Shown piece by piece: positions 10,075 to 21,406 of a stretch of 64,000 nucleotides of DNA. Position 1 is the first letter of the stretch, and every line of letters starts with the position of its first letter. Origin of the DNA: Eucommia ulmoides (Eukaryota > Streptophyta > Magnoliopsida > Garryales > Eucommiaceae); contig CM028328.1 in NCBI GenBank assembly GCA_016647705.1, positions 42,477,429-42,541,428 of the forward strand, given 5' to 3'. The position numbers were made by a program, and so were the translations under genes. Under the pieces are notes generated by a model. That model ran no database searches. It had not been told where the DNA came from and was given only the letters and a program-made list of their open reading frames with translations.

Positions 10075-12138
10075 ACGAGGATCGTCTTGACAATATCGAG
10101 ATGGTCTGCGCCGAGATTGATGTGACCGTAACATCTATTTAGATGTAAATCGGTTAACTTATCTGCTTTATTGAGACCGAGTCAGAGATGGTGGTACTGA
10201 GAGGTGAACAAATCTCATCCGAATATGAAAACCACCACGAGGAACCGGATACGAGTTGGACGAGCTTGGGTAATCCACATTCTGATTCTTCGCCAATAGA
10301 TATCCATACTGTGATGCTACCACCGATCGAAGACGATCACATCTACGAGGATCCAATATGGTTCACTTATCCTTCATCGTCATTTCAACGTACTTCCAAG
10401 CCAACCGAGTACATGAGACGGTGAAGAGTCCAATTGAGAGGGGCATTTTGAATCAAGACTCATATGTGATGTTGTACGACACTTACTATGGGGGGAAGCC
10501 GCTTTTTGATGAGCCGTTCTACGTGTCAATCTGAGGATAATAAACCAAGCGCTTCTTAGAAGGCAACCCAAGTAAAAAATAAATTAGATCCATCTCCACT
10601 GACTTGATTCGGAGGCAAGATTCTCTCGCCTCTCAGGTACGTGTTCTAAACCCCCGTCTTCGTTATCATGCTATATGCTTTCATTGGGATTGCTGATGGG
10701 TTACTATGGACATTGACCATTTTAAGTTTGGGGGTGATGTGTAGTATGTAGTATGTTAGTATGTTTAAATGTTGTTTAGTTATTTGTGTGCATGTTTGTT
10801 TAGGTTAGTTATTATGTTTATGGTTGTAGTTGTTATTGCATGCTGAGTTTTGCGTTCATCTGGGACATTACCCGATTATGATATTATCCCCTTATTGTTT
10901 TTCGAGGTCAAGGGTAATGCTCATTCATATGTGTTTTGTGTGCTTAGCATGTCGTTTTGGTAAAAGTTATTGTGGATCCTAATTTGCACGAGCACATAGA
11001 CTCAATGTATAGTTATCCAATTGATTAGAGGCCAATTATCCATTAGCAAGTTCATGACAATTTTTGGGATTCTAGAACTTGATTGGGGGATACTAGAGGT
11101 GAAATCCTAGGCGAGGTAGTTCAGGAGACGTGATTTAGGCATTCATTTGATCACTTGAGCCTTTGAAGATTACCTTGTTATATGTTTATCCCTTGTTACC
11201 CTGTCGAAGCATATTTTCCATTTCAATTCTGAACACATAATAAATACCCTAGCCAATTGAATTCTTTCCAAACCTATATCACTAAATTGAAGGCACATTT
11301 TGAGTAAATCAAGTTAGCAGTTGCAAATGCTACTTGAAGTGAGCAGCTAGGTTTAGGGCGAACTTTTGATTTGGTCGGTATTCGAGTACTCACTTGTCAT
11401 TTTTTTTCTTTCATTTTAACCACGCCCGTGAAATTGTAAAATTGAATGAGTTTAGGGGTGTGGTTCTTAAAAAAAAAAAAAAAAACCATATGTAAATATA
11501 GTTCATTTTTCATTTCATTTGACAAGTGAGTACAATATTCTTAAAAGATGTTCAGGGTTGTTTCGAATTTATCTATGGGGGTTCAAGTGTGATTGTGTAC
11601 CAAGCGTTATGCCTTGGGTATCGTCAAGTTAACGACGTTAACCTGTTTTGTATTTTCGATATACCTTTGGCCATGTTCCAAACTGAACCAAGTCCTCTTA
11701 ATCTTTTTGAACTGCTTAGCCTACATTAGTGGAGAGTGGAACCCAGTCAGGCATATGGATAATCCTAATCATTTATAGTTTAAGTCGTGAGCTTCGTTGG
11801 TGGATAATCCAATCCAGTCATCGGATAGTTGTATTGTTGAGTTTCATACACACATGTTGAAAGGATCTAGAATGACGTTTACCATTATTTGAATGTCGAA
11901 ATTCTAGAACATCATATGGTGCGTTTTACTCCTGAACACGATATGATTGGGGGTTGTTGAGCGAAAAATATATTGATTGATAGATGAATTTAAAACTCGC
12001 ATGTTGTTATGTTTAGATTGTTTGTGTTTAGGTTGTTTATGTCTTTTTAGTTTTTGTGTTAGTCATTTCGTTGTGTTTTTTATTTTAGTGTGAGTGTTTT
12101 TGCTTGAGGACAAGCAAACGTTTGAGTTTGATGGTATT
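10075..12138 (+). mobile_element. Element A, right part of internal region
   Basis: Continues from 590. It shares with the minus-strand member at 54170-55760 the GCTTCTT..GAAGCAACCCAA block (about 10548), GTACGTGTTCTAAACC (10640), the TTTAAGTTTGGGGGTG tract (10720), GCATGCTGAGTTTTGCG (10838) and the block around 11010-11330. It ends in GCTTGAGGACAAGCAAACG followed by a TTTGAGTTTGATGG tract and the LTR, a common ending of plant gypsy internal regions. No protease, RT or integrase is present. Confidence 0.65.
10077..10424 (+). pseudogene. Element A unidentified ORF, second segment
   Basis: Same phase as 308-590 after removing element B. There are stops at about 10138-10158 (three close together), then an open stretch from 10188 to the stop at 10422-10424, rich in acidic residues, Ser and Pro (EEPDTSWTSLG..PPIEDDHIYEDP). 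No recognised domain. Confidence 0.4.
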
Positions 12139-13500
12139 TGATGAGTGATTTATTTACCAACAAATCAAGTACTTTTAGATTCAAATATTTGTGTGTTTTC
12201 AAGCACTTTTGTTAGTTTAATGTGTTTTTGTATTGTTTTTTAGGTTTTTGAATAAATGGGTGAAAAGAGGCAAAGTCGGTACAGATGCAGTAATTTTAAG
12301 GCCATTTTGGAAAATGATGAGACTGGAGTTTGGCAAAACTCAAAACATGGAAGTTGTAAATATTTGTCTTAACTTTCCAAAGGTTTTTGAATCACCTCAA
12401 TCGAAGTTCAGACAAGAACGTTACAATAAACATACCAAAGGGTCTCACCGCCGCGGCGGTCAAACAGCAGAAATTTGCTAAACTCTCTGCATTTCCACCA
12501 CCACGGTGGTTAGATTGCCGACAAAATATATATTTTGGGATATTTTCTTGATATTTTGGATCCCTATTTCTTCACCTCTTTCCGTAACACACTAAAAATG
12601 TTTTTGGGAGTCCCTTGAGAGCTCTAAAAGCATACCAACAAGAAGAGATGACAAATTCAAGAAGAGAAATCAAGATCGGAGTGGAAATCACGGACGTGGA
12701 ACCATCACATCTTCGGATAAAGGCTAAACTCTCTTGTTTCTCGTTTTTATTCTTAAACCCTTGTTTATATTTGTATATTTTTAGCTTGTATTTTATTATA
12801 TATAGGGCCATGGCCATGTGTACCTAAACATATAATGTCTAGGGAGAGATGGACTCCAAAAGAACATTGTTTGAATAAATTGATGTTTTGTTAATAGTTG
12901 TTCATGTTTATCTAATTGTACTTACCGTTTTGTCATGTTTATATGCTTGTTATGATATATGGAGAAATCGGGTTTGACACTCGGGAGAGGTAACCCCGAA
13001 TTTGGACTAGGGTTAAACATAACGCGATGATCTAATAACCCGGGAGGGAGTTAGAAAGTGTGCAATCCATGAGGTTGGGGCGAGACTCATGTGACCAAGT
13101 GTCGTATAGATACTCGAGGGGGACTTCGGCATTGACACGAAGTCACATATTCAATCATTTTACACTCGGGAGAGGTAGTGAATAAGATCTCGATATTGAG
13201 ATTGTCAGATAGGATGAACTCTGTTAACGTAAACTAGATTGAAATGAACACGTTTAAGTGGACGAAATTAATCCCTAGGCAATTTACTCCCATAAATGTC
13301 TATATTAGTATATTAGTAGAATTAGTTAATTTAGTTTAGTATAATTATTATAAACTACATTTTTATCACCTAAATAAAGTTAGGTTATGATAAACGCGAT
13401 ACTCAACGATAATCTAATCTAATCCCTATGGATACGACAACCCTTACTATTCTCTATTCTATAAAACTTGAGCCATACACTTGCGGTAAAAGTAGCGACA
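12139..13500 (+). repeat. Element A 3' LTR
   Basis: Starts TGATGAGTG after the purine/T-rich tract and ends GTAGCGACA. Its 3' third matches, in reverse complement, the LTRs at 52618-54169 and 62702-64000 (blocks ACACTCGGGAGAGGT, CGATACTCAACG, TATGGATACGACAACCC). It has one copy of the ACTCGGGAGAGGT-containing unit that those LTRs have twice. The opposite LTR is off the left edge. Confidence 0.65.
12447..12536 (+). promoter_or_regulatory. GC-rich palindromes followed by TATA box in element A LTR
   Basis: A perfect 14-bp palindrome ACCGCCGCGGCGGT (12447-12460) and a near-palindrome CCACCACGGTGGT (12497-12509) lie just upstream of AAATATATATTTT (12523-12535). The surroundings are AT-rich, so the GC boxes stand out. 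Same layout as in the LTRs at 30874-31187, 53771-53988 and 63861-63994. Confidence 0.55.
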
Positions 13501-13529
13501 TATCTACGTGATAGGTTCCAGGATGGGTG

Positions 13530-13925
13530 ACCCCCTAGGAATTCTGGGCGATAGGTTCTTGAACTCTGCAGTTAAGTGTGCTTAAGAAACAGCAATTCCA
13601 ATATTGGTAACTTTCTAGGAACTCTAAACGACACTTTTTTAAATTGTTAGCAAGCAATCTTGTGCAAAAAGATTCTGAGTGAATCGCTGACGGGAAGAAT
13701 TCTAAATGGAAATTCTCAAATTGTTCACAAACCACCTTGAGCAAAGAGATTCTAGGTGGCGAGCTTTGAGTGGCGCTCCTTAACAACCCGTTTTGGGAGG
13801 GCACTTCTGAACGGCATTTTTGGATAAAGTTTCCATTTGGACCATGCCAGCTAGGAGTAGAACAGCAAGGTGGTACCCGTCACCATCTGGACCCTGTCAG
13901 CTAGGAGTAGGGTAGTACGACAATA
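13530..13925 (-). repeat. Imperfect repeats in element D
   Basis: Around 13530-13760 the phrases GAATTCT/GATTCT with AGTG or GGTGG recur irregularly. At 13828-13910 a unit containing CCAT-TTGGACC then CAGCTAGGAGTAG occurs twice, about 50 bp apart. No coding potential recognised. Confidence 0.4.
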
Positions 13926-14859
13926 CTCATCAAACCTGATGATGCCGATCATGGGGCATTCAGGCTGAACCCCTAGACAGTGTCTTTGGGAAGAACCATC
14001 ATGATGGCTCTCTATTGCTTTTATTCTAATTCCTTTGCTGGCCCTGCAGGAATGAAGTATTCAAAGATAGAGGATGGTGCAAAGCACAAAGGCACCGAGT
14101 AGAGAGATGCCTAGGAGGACAATACTGACGAGGGGGGCCCTGAAGAGGGCAAGAATAATGCTACTCCTCCTCGCACGAACACCACTCATAACGAGAATAT
14201 GGAGGACTGAGCTTTGGACCTTCGCTTCTTCAACACTTAGGATTTTGTAGACTCATTTTTCACTTATTCCTATTTTTCTGCGTTCGAGCATGTAAGCTTC
14301 TAAGCGGCATAGCCAAGGTATTTCAAAGTCTACTACTTCCTTCTGACGTTTTTGCCACGTCGGTTTTCGCTTGGTCCTGTTTTCAGGGTAGTAAAATTTT
14401 GAAATGTTTTTTAAAACAACTTCTCGTCTCTGCCTAGGACCAGGGACCACTAGCCCCCCAATCTAGGACACGAGTTGATTGTAAGAAAATCATGTCGTGA
14501 ACTTAGGAAGAGGGTTTCTCAAGGTGCCTGGTCCTCTCATTCCTCAGGGGTGTAACGCAACGGTTGGTCATTTGTGGCTGGTCATCGGGGAATTCTCTAT
14601 AGTTAGGCTCATTCAAGAACTCTTCCAAGTTATCTCCATTTAGTCCATGTAAGAACACATTCTCCTTTAGAATGTCGGACCTATAATCGACTGGTAGGGA
14701 GAGGTACTTAGCTGCAGGCCCTCAGATCCAATAAATGCCCCGCCCATGGTATATAATATTGGTCTCTTCCTAGGTATGGACTATTGACCTCTGGAGAGGG
14801 TCTAGCTATCACCCTCGATACTAAGCACTGGGATGAGCCTTGTTGAGATTCATCATGAC

Positions 14860-15190
14860 ACCGAGGGTCAGGATGTTGATATGGAGAACCATCTGTGACT
14901 CAGGGGGTCAGAATGCCACTGAGAAGAATTACTCATGAAGTCGAGAACGGGGATGTTGTTCAGGAGAATTATTTATGACTTATGGGGTCGGAATGCCGCT
15001 GAGGAGAGTCATCTGCAATGCCAAGAGCCAGGATACGACTCAGGGGGTCAGAATATAGCCATGGAGAATTATCTACAACACCGAGAGTCAGGACTTAGGG
15101 GGTCGAAATGCAGTAGTGTAGAATCATCCGCGATGCTAAGAGTCGTGATGCAACTCAAGGGGTTGGAATGTCGTTGTTGGGAATAGGCTG
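14860..15190 (-). repeat. Tandem repeat tract in element D
   Basis: Five copies of a CTCAGGGGGTC(A/G)GAAT-type box occur near 14897, 14978, 15041, 15093 and 15154, separated by GGAGAAT.ATCT segments; spacing is about 53-81 bp. The plus-strand open frame across 14935-15186 is a by-product of the repeats. Confidence 0.6.
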
Positions 15191-15974
15191 GAGGGCGCTT
15201 ATCTCAACCCCAAGTGGGACAAATGGCTGCTCATGTTTAACTTTGAGCCAACTTGGAGATAGGTTGGAGGGTACTCGTCTTCGCCATTGGTGGGATGGAG
15301 GGCTGCTTGTCTCTACCTTTGAATTACACATGCAAGATTAGCAGTTGCTCGGATAATGCAGTGGCACAAAGGCGGTAAGTAGGCTCTTGCCCCTGCCCAC
15401 GATGGGCCCTCAGGTCAGTTTTTGCTACGTAGTTGGGAGCTAAGCCTAGGAGTAACCCTAGTAAGTTCTTGGCACCATGTCTTCATGGAAGAGGGGATCT
15501 TGATACAACTGAGGGAGCCCTGTTTAGTCTTGTAGACTCATGGTCGCGAGGCAGAGGGTAGTCTTTTAGTGCGCACCCCTTCGAAGATTCTACACGAGTG
15601 TCGTGATCTTGGGGTCACTCTTCAGTCCTTGCGGTTTGGAGAGCTAGTCTCATCTGGGCGGGAGGCAGCGGTAGGCATAAGATAAGGAGCTGCATACACA
15701 ACTTGAACTCGCCCACCTAGTGCTCAAGGATATCACTCCGAGATGTCTCTACAACTCCCGAGGTCTTTCTCGCAAAAGCACCGGATGATAGCGTAAATGT
15801 CCAAACCTAATCCTAAGGGGGTAGTTATCCTTGTTAATGGGAGCTGAGGGGTGAGCCCTTGAAATTCTCGACATGTCTTCTCCTTCTATTCCAGGTCTGT
15901 CTGTCCAACCAAACTTTATGATCATTCAAACTCAGCTTAGTAAAGAGCAATGATCAGATGAAGGCTTTTTTCAC

Positions 15975-15997
15975 CGTTCCCACAGACAACACTAAGC
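15975..15997 (-). other. Primer-binding region of element D
   Basis: Sense strand after the LTR reads GCTTAGTGTTGTCTGTGGGA, like the GGCGCCGTCTGTGGGAA region of TAT elements but with the first bases altered. Confidence 0.5.
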
Positions 15998-16789
15998 TGT
16001 TGGTGTATAAAATTAGTACACACCTTGAGTGTAGTCCCGTCGGATGACAAGTAGATCCTCTTACTAAGGGGGAGTCGGCGGTTGAAAATTCCTAAGGTGA
16101 GCTATGTCGGGTCCTAGGAGGATTGACCTGCAGTGTCCGGAGTCTTGTTCTGCGGGGAGTGGTACTTACAAAAGGCTCGGGTTAGGATTTTTCCTACCGA
16201 AGCCACTCCGGCGTGATAATCAGTGCTCAGAGAGAAGAGGTACAAAAATGCATTAAGTAAGCAAGTGAACTCAATGGATGCGCGTAATAAAGCGTACCTC
16301 AGGCTTGCATGGCCCTTAGTATATGTAGGCATTGGAGATTATTAGTTGGGTCTAAAGACGATTAATTAGTTAAAACCCTATGTTTAGCGGATAATTCGAG
16401 GCATTTAGGAAATAATCGTTGGGCTTGGGCTTTTAGACCCATTTAGCAAAGCTCGCGGGCCTTTGTCAAGCCTATGGTAGTGAGCTGATGAAGGAGAGTG
16501 GAGATTCGTGGAGTCCTAGAGGAGAAACAAGCTGGAATGGAGCCAGTCGAGGTGAACAACTGAGCCCCTAAAGATGGCTGCCTTGGGTATCGCACAGAGC
16601 CCAGGCTGGCACACCTCTACGGGACACCTTGCTCGCCTTGGGTGCAAATGAGATTCGAAGGAAGATCCACAGTCGGCGTATGTTCTAACGTGACGCTCGA
16701 ATTCCGAAATGCGTCCACGTCACCACGAAGACGGACACGTGGATGGGTCCTAGATACTAACTCAGTGGTGCCCGAAAATACCCTCATTA
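15998..16789 (-). repeat. Element D 5' LTR (TAT-like)
   Basis: Reverse complement of the LTRs at 32932-33729 and 34317-35114, recognisable throughout: TCCTAGGAGGA (16111), the AAGAGGTACAAAAATGC block, and GTGGTGCCCGAAAATACCCTCATTA at the right end. On the sense strand a TATA-like CCTACATATAC lies near 16320-16330. Confidence 0.7.
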
Positions 16790-17108
16790 ATATTTATTTT
16801 AAAAATAAAATTTTCATTTTCGTAAAAATATTTTTGTGTTAAAAATTGTCTCCCTCACAAGAACACAAAATTTTCTTAAAGATGTTTTTTTTTTTTTTTT
16901 TTTTAAATTATTTTCTATTTAAATTGTTTTCTTAAAGTTTTTTCCAAGACTACAGTTTCCCATTTAATTTTTTTTAAAGTAAAAATGTTTCATTAAAACA
17001 TTTATTTTACTTAATTATTTTTTTCATAAATAAAAAATAAAAAAAAAATCCTTTTCTTCTCAACAACATTTTAAAACAATATATATTTTCTTAAATTGCT
17101 TTTCCTAA

Positions 17109-17143
<35 letters not shown>

Positions 17144-17660
17144 ACAACAGTTTCTTTGTATTTAATTTTCCTTTTCCTTAAATAAATAAAATTATTTAAG
17201 AAAGAAAATAAAAAGTCTTTTAAATTTATTACTTCCATTTTTTTCCTTTTCTTTTAAAACATAAAGTTTTTCTATCATAACTTCAACTAAAAAAAAATAA
17301 AAAATAAATAAATGATAATAATAATAAAATAAAATAAAATAAAAACTCTCAACCCCCCTCTCCCACGCGGACCAAAACTTGTCAATTCTTCCATAATTGA
17401 TTGTTAGTTTAAAAAATGGGACATTTTTGTATTTTAACTTATTTTATTTTATATGTTTCATTTCTTTATTTACATATTTATTAGTTTTACTTCATGAACA
17501 CATCATAATAAATTATAAAATAAGGAAAAACGATTATGTTAAGCAACTAAATCAAACAAAAGTTGGACTTGATTTAGTTTGAAATACACTTAGACACTAA
17601 GGTACCGTTTTCGAACAGGTGTCATGAGGTACCTAACAGCTTCCCCGAACATAACCAACC
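16790..17660. other. AT-rich intergenic stretch, no gene seen
   Basis: Very AT-rich, with long T and A runs (T run near 16886-16904; A run 17109-17142). A short plus-strand frame at 17397-17582 is AT-biased chance. I see no protein, RNA gene or LTR signature apart from the boundary of the next element. Confidence 0.6.
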
Positions 17661-18537
17661 TGATGCGAACCTCACCAAGAATTAGTGAGACCCAAAATCA
17701 ACTTAGGGTGTCTTCGTAAGGATCGAACTAAATCATATTTATAAACGAAAAGACAAAAACACGAAAATACGGAATTTAGAATAGATTACTTTGACTCAAC
17801 ATTTATGAGCGAAACGCGAACCGACGATATAAGTAATGATCTTGACCCAATGATCATAATAAATCACGAACCAAAGATATAGGATTTGAACGCCACAAGA
17901 AATTCTTGATAAGTTCAGAAAAAGTTCTCTAAAGAACTTAAGATAAAACTCTCACAAATTGTATTAATTAAAAGGTAATGTGTTTTTTTTTCACGGGGTA
18001 CAAGTCTCTTATATAAGTGGTCAACAATAAAAGAAAACCCTAGACTAATGAATAGTGTAGCCATGAACAGTACCTCATGAATAGTGTGCAGCCACAATAA
18101 AAAATAAAAGAAAACCCTAAAGGAACAAGGAATACTAGAGAAATAAGGAAATCCTACTCCTAATCTAAAAAGGAAATGACTAATTCCTAATCTAAAAAGG
18201 AAAAGGCTAATTTAGCATTCATGCCTTACAAATCAACAATAAAATTAAAATATATAAAAATAAAGTTTATATGTAAATAAATAAATTATCTGAAATTCGC
18301 AGTCCACACGCCTAAGCCCATTCAAGTCTACGCCTAAGCCCATTCACTTTCGTTGACGAGGTGGACTAGGTCTTGATCATCATTTGGGCCTAATTTGGGT
18401 TTCATTATTTTAAACTCAGCCCAAATCTCTTGAATTAGCCCATTAAGCTCTTCTTTGATCTTCTTGGATCTTACTCTAAAAATAAGCCCAACTGGAACAT
18501 GCAACAGGTCCTTTGATAGTGCTTATTGGTTCTTATA
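17661..18537 (-). repeat. Complex E left LTR
   Basis: Starts TGATGCGAACC like element C; the right end is degraded to GGTTCTTATA. TATA-like CCACTTATATAAGAG on the sense strand (18005-18019) with TGAAYAGT boxes upstream (18047-18090). Confidence 0.8.
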
Positions 18538-20531
18538 GTCCCCCTTCTCTTCAAAATGATTCGACCTCGAATCTTCATCAAATAGAGAAAGATCAGAAGC
18601 ATTAAATGTTACACGTTATTCTCACCTAGAAGATCCAACTTGTATGCATTGTCATTAATCCTCTGAAGGACTTGAAATAGACCATCCCCTCTAGGATGTA
18701 GCTTGGTCTGCCTATGGGCTAGAAATCTTTCTTTTCTCACATGCATCCAAACCCAATCACCCAGTTTAATGTGACTCGTCTACGGCTCTTGTTGGCTTTG
18801 TTTGCATATTGCTCATTTTTTTTCTTTATGGGTTGCCATACACTTTCATGGAATTTCTTCACCATCTCAGTTTTCTTTTGTCTATCCAAACTAGCCCTCT
18901 CATTGACTGGCAAAGGCAACAAATCAAAAGGAGTTACTGGATTAAAACCACAAACAATCTCAAATGGTGAATAATCTGTAGTAGAATGAACATTCCAATT
19001 ATAAGCAAATTCAATGAGCGACAAACAATCCTCCTACTTTTTCAAGTTTTTTTGAACTATAGTACCCAACAAAGTAGATAAAGTTCGATTCACTACCTCG
19101 GTTTATCCATCCGTTTGGGGGGTGACAAGTAGTTGAGAACAAGAATTTAGTTCCTATCTTTCCCCCCCACAAGACTTTCCAAAAATAGCTAAGGAATTTA
19201 ACATCACGATCAAATACAATACTCCTAGGAACACCATGGAGATGTACTATCTCTCTAAAGAACACATCAGTAACGTGGGTTGCATCATCTATTTTATTAC
19301 AAGATATGAGATGTGCCATCTTAGAAAACCTATCAACAACCATAAAAATTGAATCCCTACCTTTCCTTGACCTAGACAAGCCTAAAACAAGGTCCATAGA
19401 AATATCCACCCAAAACGCACTAGGTACGGGCAAAAGAGTGTATAATCCATGTGGTAAGACTCTAGATTTGGCTTACCTACACGTAACACATCTAACACAA
19501 ACTCCCTCCACATCACATTTTATTTTTGTCCAAAAGAAGTATTCGTGTAACACGTCTAAAGTTTTTCTTCCACCAAAATCACTCATCAAACCACCTCTAT
19601 GTGCTTTACGCACAAGCAACTCATCCATAGAACTATTAAGCACACAAAGTCTATTCTTTCTAAACAAGTACCCATCCATTCTATAGAACTTACCGAACGT
19701 TGTCTTCTCACTTGCTCCATACACACTAGTAAAGTCATCATCATTAGCATACAATTCCTTAACATATTCAAAACCCAATAACTTCACATTTAAAGTAGAG
19801 TTAAGGGCGTACCTTCTGGATAGTGCATTAGGCACAATATTTTCCTTACCTTGTTTGTATTTGATTACATATGGGAAGGTTTCAATGAATTCCATCCATT
19901 TGGCATGTCTTCTATTCAACTTACCTTGTTTTTTCAAGTACTTCAAGGACTCATGGTCGGTGTGTATAATAAACTCTCTTGGCCACAGGTAATGTTGCCA
20001 AGTCTCCAATTCCCTTACTAATACATAAAGCTCCTTGTCATATGTCGGGTAGTTCGAGACTTCTCCATTTAGCTTTTCACTAATGTATGCCATTGGTCGT
20101 TTCTCCTGCATCAAAATAGCTCCAATACCTATTCTTGAGACATCATACTCAATCTCAAAAGTTTTAGAAAAATCAGGTAATGCTAATAAAGAAGTACCAC
20201 ATAACCTTTCTTTAATTACATTAAATGCACAATCTTGCTCATTACCCCATTTAAAACCCACAGAGTTTTTAACAATTTCAATGAGTGGTGTGACTAGTGT
20301 ACTGAAATCTTTAACAAATCACTGATAAAAACTAGCCAAACCATGAAAACTTCTTACTTCTATGATTGACTTAGGTGTGGGCCATTCTTTGATAGCCTTC
20401 ACCTTTTCCTTATCCACCGCAATCCCTTTTGCACTAACAACATAGCCAAGAAACACAACTTTGTCCAAGCAAAATGAGCATTTCTTTACATTAGCATATA
20501 GTTTTTCTTTCCATAAAACATCAAGCACACA
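18538..20531 (-). pseudogene. Complex E pol fragment: late RT, RNase H, integrase
   Basis: Frames 20528-20319 (RT thumb, [16 protein letters not shown]), 20261-19473 (RNase H; the DASG position reads DVSR but TDHESL is kept), then integrase zinc region and catalytic part 19433-19011 ([16 protein letters not shown]), and the C-terminal piece 19024-18737. Stops and frameshifts separate the pieces. The fragment starts at the CVLDVL codons of RT, where the middle LTR cuts in. Confidence 0.8.
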
Positions 20532-20535
20532 ATAT

Positions 20536-21366
20536 AATTAGTGAGACCCGAAACCAACATAGAGTGTCTTCACGAGGATCGAACTAAATCAGATTTATAA
20601 ACGAAAAGACAATAACACAAAAATACAGAATAGATTACCTTGACCCAACGTTTATGAATTAAACGCGAACCAACTGTATAAGTAATTAATATTGACCCAA
20701 TGATTATAACAAATCATGAACCAAAGATATAGGATTTGAAAGCCACAAGAAATTCTTGATAAGTTCAAGAAAAGTTCTCTGAAGAACTTATAAGAAAACT
20801 CTCACAATTGTATTAATCAAAAGTAATTGTATTTTTCCCCATGAGATATAACTCTCTTAAATAGGTGGACAGTAATAAAACAAAACCCTAGCTAGTGAAT
20901 AGTGGGCATGAATAGTGTCGGTGAACAGTAGGCGGCCACAATAAAATATAAAAGAAACCCTAGTGTCTAACACTATAAGACAAAACGAAAGAATAAGAAA
21001 GTTTCCTAACTTACCTTACACTCTTAGCCTAAAAAGAAAAAGCCTAATTGGCAATCATGCCTCACAAATCATCAACTGAAATATCTAAATTAAATTAAAA
21101 AAACAAATAAATATGTTGAATTTTCGTGGTCCTCGTGCCTTGTCCCATTTAAGTTCATGTCTAAGCCCATTCACTTGCCTTGATGAGATGGATTAGGCCT
21201 TAATTGTTCGATAGGCCTAATTTGGGCTTAACTATTGTAGATATGGGTAAAATCTCTTGAATTAGCCCATTAAGTTCTGCTTTGATTTTTCTTGGATCTT
21301 ACCCTAGTAATAGGCCTAACTAAAACATGTAGCAGATCCTTTGATGATGCTTATTAATTCTCATCA
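20536..21366 (-). repeat. Complex E middle LTR, truncated
   Basis: Begins in AATTAGTGAGACCC, so it lacks the first approximately 15 bp of the LTR, and ends complete in TTCTCATCA. TGAAYAGT boxes at 20894-20938, TCTTAAATAGG near 20857. The junction to RT shares only a few bases. Confidence 0.75.
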
Positions 21367-21406
21367 TTCCCTCTCTCTTCAAAAGGATTCATCCTCGAAT
21401 TTTCAC

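Larger units (their letters stand above)
13501..16789 (-). mobile_element. Element D: TAT/Retand-like gypsy element, 5' part
   Basis: Minus-strand 5' LTR at 15998-16789, followed on the sense strand by a GTTGTCTGTGGGAACGG block like the conserved sequence after TAT-lineage primer sites. The internal region to 13501 has no recognisable gag or pol but several tandem-repeat tracts, typical of TAT/Ogre/Retand leaders or tails. It ends abruptly at element A's LTR, so A may be inserted in D; the other half would be left of the window. Confidence 0.55.

Noticed and set aside
14935..15186. Plus-strand frame over the element D repeat
   Set aside because: Repeat-driven; the units differ in length by non-multiples of three, so no repeated protein domain.
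17109..17142. Poly-A run as a retroposon tail
   Set aside because: No gene or LINE/SINE body upstream and no flanking duplication that I can see.
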